A program made the translations under genes and the position numbers. A stretch of 43,807 bases of DNA from an uncultured Eubacteriales bacterium (GTDB taxonomy: Bacteria > Bacillota > Clostridia > Christensenellales > Aristaeellaceae), in the NCBI GenBank assembly GCA_900315585.1, contig OMZP01000017.1, positions 1-43,807 of the forward strand, given 5' to 3'. Positions 38,739 to 43,807 of the stretch are shown here, piece after piece. Each line of letters begins with the position of its first letter. Position 1 is the stretch's first letter. The notes beneath the pieces were generated by a model. It did no database searches and was not told where the DNA came from. It worked only from the letters and a program-made list of their open reading frames with translations.

Positions 38739-41150
38739 ATGTCACTGCCCGGAAAGCTATGTATTGGCATATTGGAGGAAGACAATCCCCAAAAAGCCTA
38801 TTTCCGCTTCAAACCCCTGCTCGTGGAAGCGGACGGACGCTACGTTCCCTACACCGAAACCAACGCCTATCCCGAAGAGGGCTGCATCCGCATCGTGCCG
38901 GATAAAAACGAATCCGCCCGCTTCAAGACCCGCATGCGCCAGATGGGCCTGTTCTGCGTGGTCGATCTCCGCGCCCATCCCGATCACAACGACAAAATCC
39001 GCCCCAACAAGAACTTCCGCGAAGGCTCCGCGGAGCAAAACGCCTTCATCCTCTATTCCGACGTGATCCGCGAGCCCGCGCCGGACAGCATCTTTGAAAT
39101 CCTTCCCGAAGCCCAACCGGAAGCGTCCCGTCCCCATCCCCGCACCGCGGCGGTGCTCCTGAGGGGCGCGGAGCTGGATCTGCGCCGCTTCGAGTGGGAG
39201 GCCGACCCCCAGGACATTTCCGCGGCCCGCCTCATCGACACCGGCAAGCACTTCGCCCCGGACGCCCTCCAGACCTTCGACCTCGCAGGCTTCAAGGGCG
39301 AGCCCCTCTCCTTCGCCATCACCGCGCCCGACGGCCCGAAGCCCGTCGCCCGTCCCACGGACAAGCCCGCCCCCGCGGACAAGCCCCGGCCTGAGGAGCG
39401 CCGCGACGCCCCCCAGCCCGCCGAGCCCCGGCCCCCGCGCCCGGAAAACCCCGCCATGGCCCGCCCGGACGACGCGGAAAAGCCCGCCCCCGCGGACAAG
39501 CCCCGGCCGGAGGAGCGCCACGACGCCCCCCAGCCCGCCGAAGCCAGGCCCCCGCGCCCGGAGAAGCCTGCCAAGGCCCACCCGGACGACCCGGAGAAGC
39601 CCTGGATCCACCACGACAAGGCCATGCTGCCCGGTCCGGTGGACCCCCGCCTTTCCCCCTCCCAGCGCAGCCTCGCCGCCCAGAGCGGCATGAACCCGCG
39701 CCGGGGCCGCAGCCTGCAGGAGTTGATCGACGAGAAGTGGCAGCAATCCCGCCTGGGCCAGCTGGGCCAGCCCGTCGCCCCCATCCACACCGACAAGCCC
39801 CTCGTCAACCCCGTGGAGAGCGCCGTGGAGGCCGTTCGGGATGTCTGGAACCAGCCCCAGCTGCGCCAGGACCTGCTCCAGTCCCTAGGCGGCATCGAGG
39901 AGTTCGGCGCGTCCCTGGAGGAGTGCCGGGAGGCCGTCAAGCAGTCGGACATCGAGCGCCACCTGGAAAACCTGGAGGCCCGCCGCCTGGCCCTGCTGGG
40001 CGAGCTGGACCACCTGACCCTGAAAAACGCCGAGACCCGCGAGTCCCTGAAGCAGGAGCTCCGCGGCAGCGCCTCCGGCGAGCTGGCTGACGCCCTCAAC
40101 CGGGCCAAGGCCGCCCGGGCCGAGCAGGCGAAATATGAAAAGCTTGCCCAGGAGGCCCGCGCCGCCGCCCAGGACGCCCGCAAGGTCGTGGACGACCTCA
40201 CCGGCGAGGAGCTGGAGCGCCGCCTGGCGGACTTCGCCCTGAACCAGCGCATGGTGGAGCGCCTCGCGCTTCTGCGAGGCGAGGCCGAGCCCGTGCCCGT
40301 CGCTCCCGAATTTGAGAAGGCGACCCTGGCCACCCTGGCCAACCGCGTGGAAAATCGCTTCGCCGCCGAGGGTTTCGCCATCAGCCGCGAAGCCGCGCTG
40401 AACCTCTGCGCCTGCGCCGCCGTCGGCCCCGCGCTGATCCTCACCGGCCCGGTGGGCAGCGGCAAGACCGCCGCGGTCCGCCTCCTGGCTGACGCCCTGG
40501 GCTTCCCCGCCGATCGCGCGGTGACCATCGCTCCCGGCAAGGGCTCCCTGGAAGCCGACTCCCGCATCGAAGCACTGAATCGCTTCCCGGATGTCCCCGC
40601 CCTGATCCTGCTGGACGACGCCAACCTCCACGCCTCCTCCGACCCCCTCCGGGGCCTGGGCGAGCTGGACCGCCCCCGGTGGCGGCTGTGCCTCACGGTG
40701 CAGGACGCGGCCCGTCCCCTGCGCGCCCACGCCCTGGATCGCGGCTTCACACTGCGCCTGGAAACCCCGGCGAACGCCCCCTGGCGACCCCAGTCCAGGA
40801 CAGCCTGGACGCCTCAGCCCCCGCTGTCCCTCGATATCGACACGCCCGACGGGCCGCTGCCCGCCGCCTGTGAGGACCGCATGCAGGCCCTGCGGGAAGC
40901 CCTCGCCCAGTGCGACGCCGCGCCCTCCCGACGGTCCCTGGACGCCGCCTGGCGCTATTGCGCGCTGATGCTGGATGCTCTGCCGGACGCCGACCCCGTC
41001 CATATCCTGGACCTGGCCGTCTCCCAGCGCCTCCTGCCGCCGCTGCTGGCCAGCGCCCCCATCGCGGCGCTCCGCCAGCTGCCCGGCCTCTTGGAGGGCC
41101 TCCCCCTCTCCCGCGCCCTCCTCCGCCACCCCCTCCCGATCCAGCTCTAA
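38739..41150 (+). CDS. AAA-type ATPase with N-terminal unknown domain and coiled coil
   Basis: I do not recognise a named family for this 803-residue protein. Residues 1-200 form an unknown domain (MSLPGKLCIGILEEDNPQKA). Residues 209-286 are two identical-length (39-residue) proline-rich units. A basic linker follows, then a long coiled coil at about 390-515. An ATPase domain follows: Walker A GPVGSGKT at 570-577, Walker B LILLDDAN at 622-629, and a sensor-like Thr in LCLTVQD. The C-terminal 150 residues are helical. The architecture suggests a remodelling ATPase that grips a partner through its N-terminal domain. GGAGG precedes the ATG. It has its own promoter and is not clearly phage-derived. 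Confidence 0.75.
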   Translation: MSLPGKLCIGILEEDNPQKAYFRFKPLLVEADGRYVPYTETNAYPEEGCIRIVPDKNESARFKTRMRQMGLFCVVDLRAHPDHNDKIRPNKNFREGSAEQNAFILYSDVIREPAPDSIFEILPEAQPEASRPHPRTAAVLLRGAELDLRRFEWEADPQDISAARLIDTGKHFAPDALQTFDLAGFKGEPLSFAITAPDGPKPVARPTDKPAPADKPRPEERRDAPQPAEPRPPRPENPAMARPDDAEKPAPADKPRPEERHDAPQPAEARPPRPEKPAKAHPDDPEKPWIHHDKAMLPGPVDPRLSPSQRSLAAQSGMNPRRGRSLQELIDEKWQQSRLGQLGQPVAPIHTDKPLVNPVESAVEAVRDVWNQPQLRQDLLQSLGGIEEFGASLEECREAVKQSDIERHLENLEARRLALLGELDHLTLKNAETRESLKQELRGSASGELADALNRAKAARAEQAKYEKLAQEARAAAQDARKVVDDLTGEELERRLADFALNQRMVERLALLRGEAEPVPVAPEFEKATLATLANRVENRFAAEGFAISREAALNLCACAAVGPALILTGPVGSGKTAAVRLLADALGFPADRAVTIAPGKGSLEADSRIEALNRFPDVPALILLDDANLHASSDPLRGLGELDRPRWRLCLTVQDAARPLRAHALDRGFTLRLETPANAPWRPQSRTAWTPQPPLSLDIDTPDGPLPAACEDRMQALREALAQCDAAPSRRSLDAAWRYCALMLDALPDADPVHILDLAVSQRLLPPLLASAPIAALRQLPGLLEGLPLSRALLRHPLPIQL
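39363..39596 (+). repeat. Two 117-bp tandem repeats in the ATPase linker
   Basis: Each unit encodes 39 residues of the form KPAPADKPRPEER(R/H)DAPQ continuing PAE(P/A)RPPRPE(N/K)PA. The units differ by only a few residues and are very similar at DNA level, indicating recent duplication of a flexible linker. Confidence 0.85.
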
Positions 41151-41163
41151 TCCCCGCCTCCCT

Positions 41164-41463
41164 CCGTAGGGGCGGCGTTGCGCCGCCCGTCCCAGCCTTC
41201 CCCTCTGGGGAAGGTGGCACGGCGAAGCCGTGACGGAAGAGGTCCCCGTTCTCCTGCCCCAAAAGCCTTCCCCTTTAGGGGAAGGTGCCTGCGTAGCAGG
41301 CGGAAGAGGTCGTCCCCCTCCCCCCTGTAGGGGCGGCGTTGCGCCGCCCGCCCCAGCCTCCCCCTTTGGGGAAGATGCCCCCGCAGGGGGCGGATGAGGT
41401 CCCCGTCCCCTTTCCTCGCCTCCCCTTCAAAGGGGAGGTGCCTGCGCAGCAGGCGGAGGGGTT
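41164..41463 (+). repeat. Repeat cluster D-A-A-D-A-B before the LCP gene
   Basis: D (41164-41190), A (41196-41244, stem GGCACGGC-GAA-GCCGTG), A (41266-41311, GCCTGC-GTA-GCAGGC), D (41326-41352), an A/B intermediate (41357-41402, CCTCCCCC start and GATGAGGTC end, stem GCCCCC-GCA-GGGGGC) and B (41419-41463, GCCTGC-GCA-GCAGGC). They cover most of the 357-base gap. No promoter for the next gene could be seen between them. Confidence 0.88.
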
Positions 41464-41507
41464 CCCGTCCTCCCCCCCCACACCAAAAAGAAAGCGTACC
41501 CCGCTCC

Positions 41508-42494
41508 ATGTACTACGAAGAACCCTACCGCAAACATTCCCCCCGCCGCCGCGAACGCCGCCGGGCCACCCCCGGCGGCTGCCTTGCGCACCTCGCGCTG
41601 CGGCTTTTTGCGTTGCTCCTGGCGCTGATCATTTTCACCGTAGGCCTTCTCTACGCCCTGCCAGTCTCCCTCTTTGCCGTGGAGCCGGAGGACAACCAGC
41701 TCTCCCTCACTGACGGCCTGCCCGCCTCCCGCGCCAACATCCTGCTCCTGGGCCTGGACATGACCCGGGAGAACAGCCAGCGCAGCGACGCGGTGCTCAT
41801 CGCCTCCATCGGCTACAGCCAGCTCCGCCTCACCAGCATCCTCCGGGACACCCTCGTGAACATCCCCGGCCACGGCAGCGGCAAGCTGAACGCGGCCTAC
41901 GCCCACGGCGGTCCGGAGCTGGTGATGCGCACCCTGAACGAAGCCTTCGATCTCAACCTCATGCACTACCTCGCCGTGGACTTCACCGCCCTGGTGGGGC
42001 TGGTGGACGCCCTGGGCGGCGTGGAGGTGAACGTCACCGAGGCGGAGATGACCCGCATCAACCAGAATCTCGACGCGGCCCGCAGCCAGTTCGAGTCCAT
42101 GGGCTACACCGCCCCACTCCTCACCCAGTGCGGCGAAAACACGCGCCTCAACGGCGTCCAGGCCCTCTACTACGCCCGCATCCGCAAGCTGGACAGCGAC
42201 TTCATGCGCGCCTCCCGCCAGCGAGCCCTGCTGGAGGCCATGCTGAAAAAACTCCGCGCCAACCTCTGGAACCCGGCGCTGATCGTCCGCTTCTTCCAGG
42301 CGCTCTCCCGCTCGGTGGACACCAACCTCTCCCTCGTCGAGTTCCTTTCCCTGGGCGAGAAGGTCCTCCTGGCCGGCGCACCCGAGCAGATGCGCCTCCC
42401 CGTGGAGAACAGCTACACCGACGACGGCGCGAACCTTACCATCACCGACCGCCAGGCCAACATCGACGCCTTCCGCATCTTCGCCTACGACTGA
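41508..42494 (+). CDS. LytR-CpsA-Psr (LCP) family cell-wall glycopolymer ligase
   Basis: The 328-residue protein has a basic cytoplasmic head, one membrane helix at about residues 27-50 and an outer LCP domain. Family markers are ANILLLGLDM, RSDAVLIASI, ILRDTLVNIPGHGSGKLNAAYA-type region (in parts), MHYLAVDFTALVGLVDALGGVEV, and YARIRKLDSDFMRASRQR with its conserved Arg residues. LCP enzymes move polyprenyl-linked glycans onto peptidoglycan. ATG 41508 is chosen as the longer frame runs into repeat DNA; its ribosome site is weak (AAAAAGAAAG). It could finish glycans begun by the sugar transferase at 18768-20225, though they are not neighbours. Confidence 0.9.
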   Translation: MYYEEPYRKHSPRRRERRRATPGGCLAHLALRLFALLLALIIFTVGLLYALPVSLFAVEPEDNQLSLTDGLPASRANILLLGLDMTRENSQRSDAVLIASIGYSQLRLTSILRDTLVNIPGHGSGKLNAAYAHGGPELVMRTLNEAFDLNLMHYLAVDFTALVGLVDALGGVEVNVTEAEMTRINQNLDAARSQFESMGYTAPLLTQCGENTRLNGVQALYYARIRKLDSDFMRASRQRALLEAMLKKLRANLWNPALIVRFFQALSRSVDTNLSLVEFLSLGEKVLLAGAPEQMRLPVENSYTDDGANLTITDRQANIDAFRIFAYD

Positions 42495-42503
42495 CCCCAA
42501 AAG

Positions 42504-42652
42504 CCTTCCCCTTTGGGGAAGGTGGCTGGCCGCAGGCCAGACGGATGAGGTCGTTTCCCTTGCCCCCTCCGTAGGGGCGGCGTTGCGCCGCCCGCCCTCT
42601 TTCTCAGCCTTCCCCTTTAGGGGAAGGTGGCGCGCAGCGCCGGAAGAGGTCG
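42504..42652 (+). repeat. Repeat cluster A-D-A after the LCP gene
   Basis: A (42504-42553, stem GGCTGGCC-GCA-GGCCAG), D (42570-42596), A (42608-42652, GGCGC-GCA-GCGCC). It starts 9 bases after the LCP stop codon. Confidence 0.88.
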
Positions 42653-42680
42653 TCCCCCTTCCCCCTCCCAAAACAAAAAC

Positions 42681-42714
42681 CGCCTCTCGCATCCTGCAAC
42701 GGACGCGAGAGGCG
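42681..42714 (-). terminator. Terminator of the DUF308 gene
   Basis: A 10-bp stem cgcctctcgc / gcgagaggcg with a 14-base loop lies 25 bases after the stop. On the minus strand it is followed by GGTTTTTGTTTTGG, a clear T run. Confidence 0.9.
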
Positions 42715-42739
42715 CTTTATACCCTGCACTCTTATGCTC

Positions 42740-43288
42740 TTATCTCCCCATCTTCTTGTACCGCGACTCGATCCACAGATTCGACACGCCGTTGTACACC
42801 AGCACGCCGCCGATCACCATCACGGCCGCCTTCATGGCGCTGAACGAGAAGATCACCAGGAACAGCCCCAGCGCGACGGTCAGCCCGGCCATCACCATGC
42901 CGGAGGTCCAGCCCTGCTGGCCCACGTTCCGAAGTTCGAAGGCCTGGGCCAGGTTGATCGCGCCGTTGATCATGATGGCGATGCCGATCAGCTTCGGCAG
43001 CAGCGACACCACGCCCTTGGGCGCGATCAGCACCACCAGACCCGCGATCAGGCACAGCGCGGCGATCCCCAGCGAAGCGAAGGTGGAACCGGCCTTGTCC
43101 TTCTCCCGATACCAGGAGAACGCCGACACCGCCGCGCCCACCAGCAGCGCGATGCCCAGGATCCGCGCCGCCAGGGTCAGCGTCTTGCCAGGCCAGATGA
43201 ACAGCACCACGCCCAGCAGGACCATCACGATGGACAGCAGCGTGTTGTTCTTGCTGTACTTTTCAAACTGAAACTTCAGATTACCCAT
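42740..43288 (-). CDS. DUF308 membrane protein (HdeD-like)
   Basis: The 182-residue protein has six membrane helices in three hairpins, the DUF308 layout: LLSIVMVLLGVVLFIWPG, ILGIALLVGAAVSAF, then paired helices around IAPKGVVSLLPKLIGIAIMINGAINLA in parts, and a final VMVIGGVLVYNGVSNLW. The E. coli relative HdeD is linked to acid resistance at high cell density, but most members have no known role. It has its own promoter and terminator and is flanked by repeat clusters on both sides. Confidence 0.85.
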   Translation of the reverse strand: MGNLKFQFEKYSKNNTLLSIVMVLLGVVLFIWPGKTLTLAARILGIALLVGAAVSAFSWYREKDKAGSTFASLGIAALCLIAGLVVLIAPKGVVSLLPKLIGIAIMINGAINLAQAFELRNVGQQGWTSGMVMAGLTVALGLFLVIFSFSAMKAAVMVIGGVLVYNGVSNLWIESRYKKMGR

Positions 43289-43322
43289 CTTTCACGCTTC
43301 CTTTCCCTACCAATTCCCCGCC

Positions 43323-43351
43323 ATTATACACCATCTGTGCATAATAATCAA
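43323..43351 (-). promoter_or_regulatory. Promoter of the DUF308 gene
   Basis: On the minus strand: TTGATT (43346-43351), a 17-base spacer and a perfect TATAAT (43323-43328), 34 bases before the start codon. Confidence 0.82.
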
Positions 43352-43365
43352 CCTTCTTCCCCCTG

Positions 43366-43807
43366 CCTTCCCCTCTGGGGAAGGTGCCTGCGCAGCAGGC
43401 GGAAGAGGTTGTCTCTCTTGCCTCGCCCCCGTGAGGGGGAGAGGTGCCCGCAGGGCGGAGAGGGGGCTCCCCCCCCCCGTCTCCCCCAGCCTTCCCCTTT
43501 AGGGGAAGGTGGCACGGCAAAGCCGTGACGGAAGAGGTCGTCTCTCTTTCATCCCCATAATGGGAAGGTATCCCCGCAGCGCCAGAAAAGGTCGTCCCCC
43601 GCCTCCCCTCCGTAGGGGCGGCGTTGCGCCGCCCGCCCATAGCTTCCCCACCGCAGTGGGGAAGTGGCCCGCAGGGCCGATAGGGCACTCCGTTTTCCTC
43701 CCCAGCCTTCCCCTTCAGGGGAAGGTGGCACAGCCGTAGGCTGTGACGGAAGAGGTCGTCTCTCTTGCCTCGCCCCCGTGAGGGGGAGAGGTGCCCGCAG
43801 GGCGGAG
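43366..43807 (+). repeat. Dense repeat cluster running to the window end
   Basis: A (43366-43410, stem GCCTGC-GCA-GCAGGC), C (43421-43468), A (43490-43540, GGCACGGC-AAA-GCCGTG), a degenerate A (about 43551-43594), D (43611-43637), a diverged hairpin pair (about 43643-43688, cttcccc-accgcagt-ggggaag), A (43706-43758, GGCACAGCC-GTA-GGCTGTG) and C (43768 to the edge). The C copies match that inside the portal gene. No gene is visible in this 441-base stretch. Confidence 0.88.

Noticed and set aside
41394..41507. Longer start of the LCP protein
   Set aside because: The extra 38 residues are the translation of repeat DNA (family A/B copies) and lack any ribosome site.
27787..43807. Clustered repeats considered as CRISPR arrays
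   Set aside because: Spacing is irregular, units differ, internal hairpins vary, there are no unique spacers of constant length and no cas genes.

Overview
The window is GC-rich chromosomal DNA from a bacterium, most likely a high-GC member of the Clostridia (Christensenellales- or Oscillospirales-like gut Bacillota). That placement is an inference. It rests on strong GGAGG ribosome sites, CGAAC-N4-GTT(C) LexA boxes of Bacillus type in front of recA, a YesM/YesN-type two-component pair, a DUF421-DUF4363 pair, and several short palindromic repeat families between genes. No rRNA, tRNA or CRISPR array was seen.

Left part (1-9.4 kb), housekeeping and accessory genes: two tandem related small membrane proteins and a zinc-ribbon protein on the minus strand; then on the plus strand DUF421 and DUF4363 membrane proteins, a MATE exporter, tadA, argG, a SAM methyltransferase and argH; then an HD-domain nucleotidase on the minus strand. 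The gaps hold a 20-bp-period hairpin array (3956-4150), an ArgR-like operator before argG, a 159-bp MITE with 19-bp inverted ends and a TAA duplication (6170-6328), and two related long hairpins bracketing argH.

Middle (9.5-21.6 kb), all minus strand: a sugar uptake and sensing locus. A YtfQ-like binding protein, a duplicated ATPase and two permeases make a CUT2-type ABC importer. Beside it a YtfQ-like lipoprotein, a YesM/LytS-type kinase and an AraC-type response regulator, with overlapping genes, probably sense the same sugar and switch the importer on. A polyprenyl-phosphate sugar transferase and recA (two LexA boxes) follow.

Right part (21.66-38.4 kb): a compact set of phage head and tail genes, all intact and on the minus strand (late regulator, short terminase small subunit, terminase large subunit, portal, scaffold, capsid, connectors, tail tube, chaperones, tape measure, tail tip and fibre). 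A divergent XRE regulator is linked to the operon by two matching 20-bp sites in opposite orientation. No integrase, replication or lysis gene is visible. Most gaps between these genes carry palindromic repeats that also occur around non-phage genes, and five copies lie in frame inside the portal gene. I read this as a long-resident, possibly domesticated phage-like element (gene-transfer-agent or PBSX-like candidate).

Far right (38.7-43.8 kb): an unrecognised AAA-type ATPase with a duplicated proline-rich linker, a LytR-CpsA-Psr protein and a DUF308 membrane protein, separated by dense repeat clusters. From 27.8 kb to the end, about 27 copies of the main repeat all point the same way, whichever strand the genes are on.
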